Shown here: positions 16,675 to 25,190 of the stretch, in pieces
Layout of the letters: each line of letters starts with the position of its first letter
Numbering within the stretch: position 1 is the stretch's first letter
NCBI RefSeq assembly: GCF_000215995.1
Contig: NC_015680.1
Location: 1,439,160 to 1,503,159 of the forward strand
DNA length: 64,000 bases
Direction: 5' to 3'
Source: Pyrococcus yayanosii CH1
GTDB lineage: Archaea; Methanobacteriota_B; Thermococci; Thermococcales; Thermococcaceae
The notes under the pieces: generated by a model
The model's input: only the letters and a program-made list of their open reading frames with translations
Database searches by the model: none
What the model was told of the DNA's origin: nothing
Program-made: the position numbers and the translations under genes

Positions 16675-17518
16675 GTGAAGTGGCGTCCGTTCGTGGCCCT
16701 GCTCATGGGTTTTTTGATTCTTGGGCTGACGGTTAGTAGTGCCAGTGCTACTGCCAGCTTCGTCAATTCAGTGGTAAACGGTACCGTAACGGTTCCGCCG
16801 GAGTTCAGTCCTGAGAGGAAACCTGGGGGTGATGTTAAACCGCAGTTTGGGGGTGCTACTGTTGTAGTACAGCCTTTCCTTGAGGTTTTTGTCCCGGGTA
16901 TAGGGTGGATTGTAGCAGTAGGAAGTATCATCGCGGCAATCGCGAAGTACGTTTATTCAAAACTTTCATTTCGTACAAGTAGAGATTGGCTATGGTTACG
17001 TAAAGAAGGAATTGTGGGGACTCAAGAAGGAAGCCGTCATAGTGAAGCCAGTCATAACAATAACCAGAGACGAGGTAAAGGCTGTCGAAGACTTATTCAG
17101 CCCGAAAGAACTTGGGAAACTATTAGCACAAGCATACCTCAACGGATGGGACGCTAACGATGCTAAAAAGCTTGCAGAGGATTTTGATAAGCAGTACAAG
17201 AACTTTCGGGTAAAGTTCAGGGGGAGATACGCCTGCGGTGGCTATTTCCCAGAGGGAGACGTTATCATTGACAAGAAGGGAGCAAAGCACATAATTGAAA
17301 GACACATCTTAGAAGAAAAATGGAAATACAAGTCGAAATTCAAGTACTTAACCGCGGATATGCTCATTCAAATGCTCAAAGAGACAATTGAAACTGGCGA
17401 AATAAACTGTGACAGAAGCAATGCGCCAAACGAAGCAGTTCTTGAAAAGTATTACTACGGGCTTGGAGCCAAGAACCGGCTGAGAGTTGTCATAAGGAAA
17501 ATATCCAATGGCTTATAA
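16675..17518 (+). pseudogene. Secreted protein with C-terminal nuclease/toxin-like domain, frameshifted
   Basis: GTG 16675 follows a strong GGAGGGTGA and opens a clear signal peptide (VKWRPFVALLMGFLILGLTV, then Ser-Ser-Ala-Ser-Ala). A Pro/Gly/Val-rich linker and a hydrophobic segment (IGWIVAVGSIIAAIAKYVYS) follow. The original frame then turns into nonsense and stops at 17157. The next frame is well formed from about 16964 onward (FVQVEIGYGYVKKELWGLKK) to TAA 17518. One extra base near 16960-16975 explains this. The C-terminal 100 residues contain DKKGAKHIIERH and a Tyr-rich end, recalling small BECR-fold nucleases of phage and polymorphic toxins. That assignment is tentative. If restored, the protein would be about 280 residues. 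It could be a sequencing error rather than a dead gene. Confidence 0.6.
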
Positions 17519-17612
17519 CAGGATAGTGACGGCACACCCGGTGGATTGGGACTGAAGTGACAAGAAACCATTTTTAATTTTTTCTATGCCATGTAATATG
17601 GATGTGGTACAA

Positions 17613-18284
17613 ATGGTGGACTTCAAAATCACGTTTAAACTTGAGGAGCCTTTTGGACCATTGGAAAGGATGATAAAAGAGGCAATAACAGAAGGGAAAA
17701 ATTATGGATACCCAGAGGAATCGATAATAGAGATTGCCCTCAGTGAGTACGATGTTTCTATCTACTGCCAAGGAGAGGAGCTCTTTAATGCAACTGTTCA
17801 CTTCAACGAATTTCTTTATGAGCTTTTCAGATTTGTATTTTATGCTGCAACCGGGGAGATCCCAGAAGACGTGAAGTCGTACGGATGGAGCTTTAACAGT
17901 ATAGATGAACTCCCGAACTGGCTAGATAAGGAAGTTCGGGTTCTAAGGGGATTACTGGGGGATGAGTTTGACGAGTTAACCTCTAGTTCATTTTTAAGGT
18001 CCTTCCTCGGGAGCTACGACCCGAGATTGATTGTCTATGGATTCAGGAAGGGTAGTCATCTCTATTTCGTGAGTGTGGACTACAGAAAGGTCCGCAAGGT
18101 GCCCATCAGCGAGTTCGTGAAGAGCGCAATGAACGTCATAGAAGATGCCATCTCGGAATTAGGGTCCTGTACCCACATATTTGATGGAAACGGGATTGGA
18201 GAGTACCGAAAAATTATTAATGATTATAAGAGGCTCCTTAATTTTTTAAAGAAAAAGCCGGAAGGTAGTCTTAATGCCGGTTAA
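17613..18284 (+). CDS. Hypothetical protein, possible immunity-type partner
   Basis: 223 residues from ATG 17613, chosen because GATGTGGT lies just upstream; ATG 17586 and 17598 are in-frame alternatives behind a T-rich promoter at about 17569-17582. An acidic, soluble, alpha/beta protein with no signal peptide and no recognised family. A stretch RKVPISEFVKSAMNVIEDAI resembles VEVREYVKAALEFLEECLKG of the next protein. It follows directly after a secreted, toxin-like gene, which is where an immunity protein would be expected. That role is inferred from position only. Confidence 0.65.
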   Translation: MVDFKITFKLEEPFGPLERMIKEAITEGKNYGYPEESIIEIALSEYDVSIYCQGEELFNATVHFNEFLYELFRFVFYAATGEIPEDVKSYGWSFNSIDELPNWLDKEVRVLRGLLGDEFDELTSSSFLRSFLGSYDPRLIVYGFRKGSHLYFVSVDYRKVRKVPISEFVKSAMNVIEDAISELGSCTHIFDGNGIGEYRKIINDYKRLLNFLKKKPEGSLNAG

Positions 18285-18963
18285 GTTCTTGGTTGATCTC
18301 ACTCTCGAAGAGTTGGAGGAATCCGAGGGGTTTGGGGCTTGGGTTATTATAGAGGTGAATGGAAAGCGGATTGTGTGGGTCGCCTGCTATATTGTGCAGG
18401 CGCTGTCGGCAATCCTCGCTACAGTAACCTTTGCAGTCTCGTCATGTGATGAAATCCCCTACGTGCTTGAAAAGTTCGAGGAGGAAGGGGGGTGGGTGAT
18501 TAGGAGGAACTGCAGGGGCGGGAAGCTCGAGGTGGGTTTCGGCACTTACGAGCCTGTCTCTCCCGTGGTGTTCAGGAAGGAGGGCGATTACCTGCTCATT
18601 GAAGCCTTCGAGGATGGACGATTTATTGGTAGGGAGAGGGTTGAAGTCAGGGAGTACGTGAAAGCCGCCCTGGAATTCCTTGAGGAGTGCCTGAAGGGAA
18701 CCAGGGACAGTACAAGGACGTGCTCGAGGGTTAAAACAATGCAATGCTTTCTAACGTGGGACGAGCTCACCCCTGAAGATGGGTCCCTCTGGAAAGCCCT
18801 TACCGTCCCTCCGGGACACTACAGGATAAGGCTCGGCCCTGTGGAGGTGTTCTCGACTGTGCATTCCTTGAAGTTGATACTCGCCATAGACAGCCTTCTC
18901 AGGGGTGCTGAATATCTACTCTCCGACGACTTTGAGAGGATGGGCCTGATTACACTGCACTGA
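18274..18963 (+). CDS. Hypothetical protein, second of the pair
   Basis: 229 residues, acidic and soluble. ATG 18274 overlaps the previous stop by 11 bases, so the pair is co-translated. Contains WVIIEVNGKRIVWVACYIVQ near the N-terminus and a C-terminal part with RIRLGPVEVFSTVHSLKLIL. Family not recognised. The shared VKxAxxxxE helix with the upstream protein hints at common descent, but overall similarity is low by eye. Directly followed by a fragment of a further gene in another frame. Confidence 0.65.
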   Translation: MPVKFLVDLTLEELEESEGFGAWVIIEVNGKRIVWVACYIVQALSAILATVTFAVSSCDEIPYVLEKFEEEGGWVIRRNCRGGKLEVGFGTYEPVSPVVFRKEGDYLLIEAFEDGRFIGRERVEVREYVKAALEFLEECLKGTRDSTRTCSRVKTMQCFLTWDELTPEDGSLWKALTVPPGHYRIRLGPVEVFSTVHSLKLILAIDSLLRGAEYLLSDDFERMGLITLH

Positions 18964-18968
18964 TAAGC

Positions 18969-19271
18969 TCTTGCAGAGCTTTTAACGGCTTTTTCCTGCT
19001 CGCCCTCGGACTACCAGAGGACTTCCTCTGCTATCCTGATAATTTCAACCTCCTGCTCCCCACGTACTTCACCAGAAAAGTAGAGCTTTCGGCGAGAGAG
19101 CTTGGGCTATGCATAAAAAGTGCAGCACTCAACGCGCTGAAAAGACTTAACACCGAGATCCCCGATAACCTGAGGGATGAGTACCTTAGATGGAAGGGGA
19201 AGGTCTTGGCAATGCTTGGTCTTTCTATTTTACAAGCATGGAGGGGGATTTCTAGTTTTGACAACTGCTGA
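18969..19271 (+). pseudogene. C-terminal gene fragment in the accessory island
   Basis: The frame from about 18969 to TGA 19269-19271 reads a convincing protein (FFLLALGLPEDFLCYPDNFN, then helical Leu/Arg/Lys-rich sequence with RDEYLRWKGKVLAMLGLSIL). There is no start codon with a binding site near its beginning, and it opens inside the previous gene's stop. It is best read as the 3' end of a truncated gene, or as a frameshifted extension of the 18274 gene. Family unknown. Confidence 0.45.
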
Positions 19272-19392
19272 AGTCCCAGTTTTCCTCACTAACAGACCTA
19301 TCATAAGTGAAGTGTTTATATTCCCGAAACAACCTCCCCAAACAATCGAAGATGCAGAAAAGGAACTCGAAAGGTTAAGGGATAACAACTAA
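19258..19392 (+). CDS. Very small ORF, doubtful
   Basis: TTG 19258 lies nine bases after GGAGGGGG. It encodes 44 residues ending IEDAEKELERLRDNN, a plausible short helix. It overlaps the end of the fragment before it. It may be a real small gene or the tail of another broken one. No family recognised. Confidence 0.3.
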   Translation: MTTAEVPVFLTNRPIISEVFIFPKQPPQTIEDAEKELERLRDNN

Positions 19393-19472
19393 ACTTATCA
19401 ACAAAAAGAGTAGAAGTGTGGTATAAGGTCGTGATAAGGGACAAAAGGAAAATGGAAACTTTAGCCGCCCGC

Positions 19473-20510
19473 TTATTCTAACTGCTCCAGCCATCGTCTG
19501 TAGGCCTCCTTTACTTCCTTTCTCCTGAAGCTCGGAACGGCATGTCTGAAGGGATTGAACTTCATGAGCTCTCTTTCCGTCCTCCCGATGTAGGTGGCCA
19601 CGAGGCCGACCTTGGAGTGAAGGGTGGAGGGAAGCCTGAGGATTCTTTTTACGTCCACGGTGACGCGGCCGTCGAAGTAGGCCTTCGAAAACCTCGTGGA
19701 GAGGGCGAAGAGTCTCGCTAAGCTTTCCACCCCTACGCCCTCGGGGAAGGCGGCCAGTATGGCCTTCCTCACGAAGCCCTCATATATACTCTCCTTCTCG
19801 GCGAGTATCTTCTCAGCGATGTTCCTCCTTATCCCCGCGCTCTTCAGGTGGCCCGGCCGGACGCGGAGGATGAAATAGCCGAAGCGGAGCCTAAAAACCC
19901 GGGGATAGCCGGAGCTCAGGACGAACCATCCCCTTCTCTCCATAAGCAATTTCCGGAACTCCCTCGCCTCCTCAATCTCGCTCGTCGATACGAAGGCCAA
20001 GAGCCTCTCCCTAGCTTTGGCATCAAGCTTAAGTGCCCATTCATCGAGAATCCTTATGTGGTAGCCCCTTCCTGAATAAACCACGTGGATGTCTTCAAAG
20101 CCAAGATCCTCCCTGAGCACCGTCAGCGTGTCTCTCGCGAGCTCCCTGGCGTCATTGAGGCAAATAGGGCATACAGTACCCGGCTCGTGGTTGCATCTCT
20201 TTAGGGGGAGGTCCTTGGCGTCTATGTCGAAAACTAACTCTGTCCCTAACCAGCCCTCCATCTCGCTCGGCCTCTCATATAGGGCCACGCTTGAGTAAAC
20301 GGCGTAGGGGGCGGTTGCCTTTATGTAGTCCTCTAGGTCTCTTATGTCGGAGTATGAGTTCTTCCTGTCGCTTGGCCCTTCACCTGTGTGGTCGAAGCCG
20401 AACTCTCGCCTTTCGAGGGTCTCGAGTATGAAGGCAGGTATCTTCTTGGAATCCCACTCCTTCCTGTAAAACTCAGCCCTCTCCTCTTTGCTGACTTCCC
20501 TCAGGAGCAT
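19473..20510 (-). CDS. priS: DNA primase small (catalytic) subunit
   Basis: Archaeo-eukaryotic primase catalytic subunit, making primers for replication; archaeal versions can use dNTPs as well. It has 345 residues. The metal-binding Asp pair is in [10 protein letters not shown] (Asp95 and Asp97). The zinc knuckle is Cys106, His108, Cys114 and Cys117 in [13 protein letters not shown]. The nucleotide-binding Ser-Gly-Arg-Gly-Tyr-His motif is in [12 protein letters not shown]. The C-terminal His-Ser-Lys region is [10 protein letters not shown]. The start lies 38 bases inside the upstream priL gene, so the two are translated from one mRNA. Confidence 0.97.
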   Translation of the reverse strand: MLLREVSKEERAEFYRKEWDSKKIPAFILETLERREFGFDHTGEGPSDRKNSYSDIRDLEDYIKATAPYAVYSSVALYERPSEMEGWLGTELVFDIDAKDLPLKRCNHEPGTVCPICLNDARELARDTLTVLREDLGFEDIHVVYSGRGYHIRILDEWALKLDAKARERLLAFVSTSEIEEAREFRKLLMERRGWFVLSSGYPRVFRLRFGYFILRVRPGHLKSAGIRRNIAEKILAEKESIYEGFVRKAILAAFPEGVGVESLARLFALSTRFSKAYFDGRVTVDVKRILRLPSTLHSKVGLVATYIGRTERELMKFNPFRHAVPSFRRKEVKEAYRRWLEQLE

Positions 20511-21621
20511 TGCTCCTTCCCTCCAGGTAGAGCCTCCTCAGGTAGTATGTCAGGGGGTTCCTGACGTAGCGGCAGTGCTTGTCGGGAGTGCAGAGCTGGG
20601 GAGCGTTGGCTTTTACCTTGTCGCAGTTGGGGGGAAAGTACCACGTCGAATTCCCACTATCCTCTAGCGTGGGCCTCGCCGTGTATCCGAAGCCGAGGTG
20701 GTACCATATGTTCTTTATCTCGTTTGGCTGGTCCTCGAAGAGCGGTGGGCTACAGCGGTTGCCGGCCTCGATGATTATGGGCAGTATCTCCTCCTCAATT
20801 ATCCTCATATCCTTGACGCAGTCTCTGACACGGACGTTGCGCCGAGGCGGATTCGGACAGAGCCTCGCGTAGCTAAGGAAAGACGTCAGCAGGACCGTTA
20901 TTGCGTAGTTCCTCAGGCCCTGCGGGACTCCCCTCAGGGCGTTCTTCACGCAGGGTGGAAATAGCTCCGGCCGAAGCTTCCCCGGTCCGGCCTTGAACCT
21001 CTTCCCAAATCTCTCTTGGGCAAGGGACGATAGGGCATCGAACACCTCCTGGTAGAAGGGGGGCAGCTCTTCCCTTATCTCGTATATCAGGTTCACGGCT
21101 CTCTCAAGGTTCCTTTCAAAGGCTTTTTCCCACACTCTCAGAAGTTCCTCCCTCGTAAGGTAAACGTAGCCACCCCTCACGTAAACGAAGGAAAGCCCCT
21201 CGTCCGTCAGGTCAAGGTAGTTTCTCACGTGCATCCGGTAGTGGAGTGGGCCAAGTATCTTAACGTCTCTCTCCGGAACGTTGTCGACGGGCTCGAGGGG
21301 GAGGGCAAGCTCCCCGACGGAAACTTCCTTAGAGGCTCTAATCCTCTCCCTGTATATGGCTAGATTTGCCTTCCTCACGAGCTCCAGCTCGAGGCCGTAG
21401 GGTGAGTGAGCTAGGGCACCTAACAGGGCGTAGAAGGTGGCGAGGTCCTTAAGGTCGTCCATTTTGAGGATTTTCTCCGGGACCTTACTTGATTTAAGCC
21501 AGCTAACCCTCTCCAGAACCTCGGATTTGTCCACAAAGTTTGGGATTGCTAGGAGGAACTCATTGAGGCTCCTAAATTCTTCCAACAGTTCCCTTGCCTT
21601 CCTTCCGAAAGGGTCGAGCAT
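20473..21621 (-). CDS. priL: DNA primase large subunit
   Basis: Regulatory subunit of primase with a C-terminal iron-sulfur domain needed for primer initiation. It has 382 residues from ATG 21621; a GTG at 21642 in frame is less likely, because a TTTTAT element at about 21645-21650 sits 26 bases before 21621 and would make the mRNA leaderless. Candidate cluster ligands are the Cys in [26 protein letters not shown] and LCTPDKHC. Divergent from the RNA kinase gene, with about 73 bases between starts. Confidence 0.95.
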   Translation of the reverse strand: MLDPFGRKARELLEEFRSLNEFLLAIPNFVDKSEVLERVSWLKSSKVPEKILKMDDLKDLATFYALLGALAHSPYGLELELVRKANLAIYRERIRASKEVSVGELALPLEPVDNVPERDVKILGPLHYRMHVRNYLDLTDEGLSFVYVRGGYVYLTREELLRVWEKAFERNLERAVNLIYEIREELPPFYQEVFDALSSLAQERFGKRFKAGPGKLRPELFPPCVKNALRGVPQGLRNYAITVLLTSFLSYARLCPNPPRRNVRVRDCVKDMRIIEEEILPIIIEAGNRCSPPLFEDQPNEIKNIWYHLGFGYTARPTLEDSGNSTWYFPPNCDKVKANAPQLCTPDKHCRYVRNPLTYYLRRLYLEGRSNAPEGSQQRGEG

Positions 21622-21694
21622 GGTGGGAATTAGGGGGCGCACGATAAAACCCTTGCGGAAACGATTTATAGGGTCCCTTCATACCTCCCCCGGG

Positions 21695-22771
21695 ATGGCC
21701 ATGAACAAAGCCTCCCTGACTCAGGACGTGCCCCCAGATAGGGTTGAGGCCATGGAGAAGATAATAGAGAGGCCAAAGCCCGTGAAGGTAATGATCTTAG
21801 GGGGAGTTGACACGGGGAAGACCACTCTGACCGTCTACCTCGCCAACGCCCTCGTCGAGCAGGGTCTCAAGGTGGCAATCATAGACAGCGACGTTGGTCA
21901 GAAGGGCATTCTGCCCCCAGCCACGATAAGTCTCGCCCTCGCGGAGGCTCCCTTCTCTTCCCTTGGGGAGCTTAGTCCTCTTAAGCACTACTTCGTGGGC
22001 ACGGTTACTCCCAACCAGCACTTCGCCGAGATGGTCGTAGGGGTCACGAGGCTCGCCCGGCTCGCCCAAGAGGTTGCGGACGTCGTTCTGATAGATACGA
22101 CGGGTCTCGTTCATGGGCCGGGCGTTGAGCTTAAGAGGATGAAGATAGAGGCAGTTGGACCTGATATTGTTCTTGCCCTCGATAGGGAGGGGGAGCTTGC
22201 CCCAATACTCAAGCCTTTCGAGGGCAAGCTAGATGTTGTGAAGCTTCAGGTGAGCGATAAGGCGAGGAGCTACTCGAGGGGCGAGAGAAGGGATATGAGG
22301 AGGGAGAAGTGGAGGGCCTACTTTAGGGGTGTCCGTCCCATTACCCTCGACCTATCGAAGTTCGTCATTACGGGCACCTCCCTCTTTCAGGGTCGGCCTC
22401 TGAGCGAGGAGGAAAAGGGTCTCTTGGAAGGGATATTCAAATGGCTGATTCTACACGGGAGAAAGGTCGGGGGTAGGTACTTCATCGTGAAGGCCGACGT
22501 CGGTGAGGGTCCAAGGAGCGTTGACAGAAATGTCCTCCGCTACATCGACTTCGACAGGCTCAGCAACATCCTCCTTGGCCTGATAGATGAAGATGGCTTC
22601 TGCTTAGGCCTTGGCATTCTCAAGCTCCTAAACTTTGGGGATATGAAGGCCGAAATCCTGACGCCACTCGACGATGGGGAGTTGGCCCGCGTTAAGGAGA
22701 TAAGGTTCGGGAGGATGAGGGTGAGGGAGGACGGGGAGGAGCTGGGTCTCTTGGATAGGGATGCCCTCTAA
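21695..22771 (+). CDS. Polynucleotide 5'-hydroxyl kinase, Clp1/Grc3 family
   Basis: Phosphorylates 5'-OH ends of RNA and DNA; the P. horikoshii homolog is a characterised kinase. It has 358 residues from ATG 21695. Walker A is GGVDTGKTT (residues 36-44), followed by SDVGQKGILPPAT, which matches the Clp1/Grc3 nucleotide-binding pattern, and by DTTGLVHG (Walker B/lid). The frame is open far upstream through priL, but the TATA box (gatttatag, 21663-21671) is 27 bases before 21695, giving a leaderless start. Likely works in tRNA or rRNA processing (family knowledge). Confidence 0.93.
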   Translation: MAMNKASLTQDVPPDRVEAMEKIIERPKPVKVMILGGVDTGKTTLTVYLANALVEQGLKVAIIDSDVGQKGILPPATISLALAEAPFSSLGELSPLKHYFVGTVTPNQHFAEMVVGVTRLARLAQEVADVVLIDTTGLVHGPGVELKRMKIEAVGPDIVLALDREGELAPILKPFEGKLDVVKLQVSDKARSYSRGERRDMRREKWRAYFRGVRPITLDLSKFVITGTSLFQGRPLSEEEKGLLEGIFKWLILHGRKVGGRYFIVKADVGEGPRSVDRNVLRYIDFDRLSNILLGLIDEDGFCLGLGILKLLNFGDMKAEILTPLDDGELARVKEIRFGRMRVREDGEELGLLDRDAL

Positions 22772-22846
22772 TGCCCAACTTCGCCAAAAGATTTATGAAG
22801 CCTGTAAAGGATGTCAGTTTGTAAAGTTCAAGTGGAGGGCCGGAGT

Positions 22847-23314
22847 ATGACAAGAGACAGGGGCGAGCTTACCAACAGGCAGATAGAGCTCCTGAAGAAG
22901 CTTTACAAAGAGGGGAAGACCATAGAGGTTCACACCGTCGAGAAGACCCAGGATGAGCTGGCTGAAGAGCTAGGCATAACGAGGCAGGCCCTCAGCAATC
23001 ACCTGAAAGTTCTCAAGGAGTTGGGATATATAAGGACGGGCAGGGGCTTCATAGACCTGACGGAGAAGGCTCTAGAGCTGCTGGGTGAGAAGAGGGGCGA
23101 TGTCTTTATATTTGTCAAAATAGAGCCCACGAAGAGGAAGCACGTTTACGACGCCATAAAGAAGCTGAGGGTTAAGAGGATATACCGCGTCACGGGTGAC
23201 ATAGACCTCATAATAGAGGCCGACAAGAGCAGGCTTGACGAGATACTCGAGGAGATAGCGGCTCTCGATGGCGTGAAGGAGACCGTCACCCACGTCGTTC
23301 TTGGGACGCTCTGA
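22847..23314 (+). CDS. HTH regulator with Lrp/AsnC-type ligand domain
   Basis: 155 residues from ATG 22847, preceded by GGAGGGC and CGGAG. The N-terminal half is a winged helix (KTQDELAEELGITRQALSNH as recognition helix). The C-terminal half, DVFIFVKIEPTKRKHVYDAI then GDIDLIIEADKSRLDEILEE, matches the Lrp/AsnC RAM domain, which binds small molecules and forms oligomers. Targets are not evident from the sequence. Overlaps the convergent engB by 29 bases. Confidence 0.88.
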   Translation: MTRDRGELTNRQIELLKKLYKEGKTIEVHTVEKTQDELAEELGITRQALSNHLKVLKELGYIRTGRGFIDLTEKALELLGEKRGDVFIFVKIEPTKRKHVYDAIKKLRVKRIYRVTGDIDLIIEADKSRLDEILEEIAALDGVKETVTHVVLGTL

Positions 23315-23858
23315 GGATATCGTCAATCCTTTTTCTAAGGACATCAATATTGTCGCCGAACTTTGCTGATAGTGGGATAAAAACTTCTTCAATTTTTTCA
23401 TATGGAACGCCGAACTTCTCGGCTAGGAAATGAATTGTTCTTTGGACGTTTTTAATCTTGTCGAGCTTGTTCACGGCAACTATCGTCGGTATATTTAGCT
23501 CGGTGAGGAACTGGTAAAATTCGACATCTATAGGTATCTCTCCCCTCTTTTCCCACCGCTCGATAATTTCGGGGGCCGCCTTTCCGTCGACGACGAGTAT
23601 TGCCAAGTCTATCTTGTCGGCGTTGTCCTCTATGAAGTGCACTATCTCGTCCTTGATTCTCTCCTGAACCTCCTTGGGCAGGCCAGCCATAAAGCCGAAG
23701 CCGGGCATGTCTATTACCCTGTGGCCCCTCCACTCGAGTTCAATTATCTTCCTCGTTACTCCCGGCCTCTTTCCCCTCCTAACCCTCTTCCCGGTCAGCT
23801 TGTATATCAGGGTACTTTTGCCCACGTTGGAGCGGCCCACGAAGATTATCGTCGCCAT
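23286..23858 (-). CDS. engB: EngB-type GTP-binding protein
   Basis: Small GTPase of the TrmE-Era-EngA-YihA group, with a likely role in ribosome assembly. It has 190 residues from ATG 23858; the frame extends to 23909, but GTP-binding proteins of this family begin directly with MATIIFVGRSNVGKST as seen here. G1 is GRSNVGKST, G2/G3 are RPGVTRKI and DMPGFG, G4 is NKLD, and G5 lies near PLSAKFG. Overlaps the convergent Lrp-like gene. Confidence 0.94.
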   Translation of the reverse strand: MATIIFVGRSNVGKSTLIYKLTGKRVRRGKRPGVTRKIIELEWRGHRVIDMPGFGFMAGLPKEVQERIKDEIVHFIEDNADKIDLAILVVDGKAAPEIIERWEKRGEIPIDVEFYQFLTELNIPTIVAVNKLDKIKNVQRTIHFLAEKFGVPYEKIEEVFIPLSAKFGDNIDVLRKRIDDILRASQERRG

Positions 23859-23953
23859 CAGCCCCTTGTCGTTTTGGGCCTTTATAAGGCCTTGTGCTAT
23901 TCCTCTCATAACGCTTCGATAGGTTTAAAATCGAAAGCCATGACGGGAAACCG

Positions 23954-25093
23954 ATGAGATACTCCTTCGGAAAGGACGCGTGGCTGCTCGTGGCTTACTC
24001 CTTTGTGGCATGGTTAGGGGGCAATATCGTCTGGTTCGTCCAGCCATTCTATTTCCGGTCCCTTGGTCTCGGATACGAGGAGATAGGTGTAATATTCTCA
24101 CTATCTACCCTTGTTCAGGCCTTTGCCCTCCTCCTTACAGGTCCCATCGCCGTCAGGTTCGGGTATAGGAGAGTAATATTGCTTGCGGCGATTCTCTTCC
24201 TCACAGCCCGCCTTATTCAGGTCTTCTACCCACTCTTCCCCCTCTTACTGCTCTCCTCGGTCCTCCTCGGTTTTGGCATGGCCCTCGAGTGGCCGGCATT
24301 CATGAGTCTGTTAAGTGAGAACGCCCCGGAGGAGAGTAGGCACTATCTTTTCTCCCTCAACTCAGCCATCGCCACGATAGGTGCCGCGATGGGGTCGTTT
24401 ATGGGGGGCCTCATGCCTAATTATTTTGGATACAGGGGAACGATGCTCATCGCGACCCTCCTCATTCCCGTGCAGGGCCTTATGGTTTTCCTAGTCTCCC
24501 CGGTGATGGAGAGGAAGGGGCAGGGGGTCGAGTTCAGAAAGGAAACCCTCATTAAGGTTCTCAAATTCTCGCTTCCCACGACGCTTATAGGCCTTGGGGC
24601 CGGAGTTACCATACCCTACATGGGGCTCTGGTTCAGGACAGTCTTTGGAACCGGCTTGGAAGAGATAGGGACTCTCTTTGCTGTTCAGCAATTCATAATG
24701 GGTCTTGGAACATTCCTCCTACCGATGATAGCCGACAGGATTGGGAGCGTCAAGACAATAGTGACCTTCAACGGCTCGGCGACGGCCTTAATAGTGGTGC
24801 TGCCCTTCCTCCCGAGCTTTCCACTCGCAGCTGCAGTTTACATTATCAGGACGATTCTCATGAACATCGTGAACCCAATATGGGATGCATTCATGATGAA
24901 GTTTTTTAGAAGTGGGGAGCGCTCGACTGCACTAGCCCTGAGAAGCTTCTCTTGGACGGTCACCTTCGGTGTGGGACAGTACCTTGGCGGGATACTCTTT
25001 GATCGTTCCCTGGCAATGCCCTTCTTTATAACGGGACTTCTCTACGGCCTCTCCGTCTTCAGCTTCTGGGTCATGTTCAAGGAAGAGGAATAG
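23954..25093 (+). CDS. MFS transporter
   Basis: 379 residues, 12 predicted membrane segments. The loop 2-3 region GPIAVRFGYRRVILLAAILF fits the major facilitator signature. It is a paralog of the transporter at 56642-57811: GAGVTIPYMGLWFR here matches GAGITIPYMSLYFR there, and the IRTILMNIVNPIWDAFMMKF segment matches as well. Substrate unknown, possibly efflux. TATA TTTAAAA at 23924-23930 is 27 bases before ATG 23954, so probably leaderless. Confidence 0.9.
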   Translation: MRYSFGKDAWLLVAYSFVAWLGGNIVWFVQPFYFRSLGLGYEEIGVIFSLSTLVQAFALLLTGPIAVRFGYRRVILLAAILFLTARLIQVFYPLFPLLLLSSVLLGFGMALEWPAFMSLLSENAPEESRHYLFSLNSAIATIGAAMGSFMGGLMPNYFGYRGTMLIATLLIPVQGLMVFLVSPVMERKGQGVEFRKETLIKVLKFSLPTTLIGLGAGVTIPYMGLWFRTVFGTGLEEIGTLFAVQQFIMGLGTFLLPMIADRIGSVKTIVTFNGSATALIVVLPFLPSFPLAAAVYIIRTILMNIVNPIWDAFMMKFFRSGERSTALALRSFSWTVTFGVGQYLGGILFDRSLAMPFFITGLLYGLSVFSFWVMFKEEE

Positions 25094-25190
25094 TTGCTCT
25101 GAACGTTTTTCAGAACTCTCTGAGGAGAATTGAAAGCCCTGGCAGGTTCTCTCCAGCAAATTTTTAAGAGTCCGGTTCCTTGTCGAAGTG

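Noticed and set aside
21437-21694. N-terminal extension of the RNA 5'-kinase
   Set aside because: It is antisense to priL, and the TATA box lies just before 21695.
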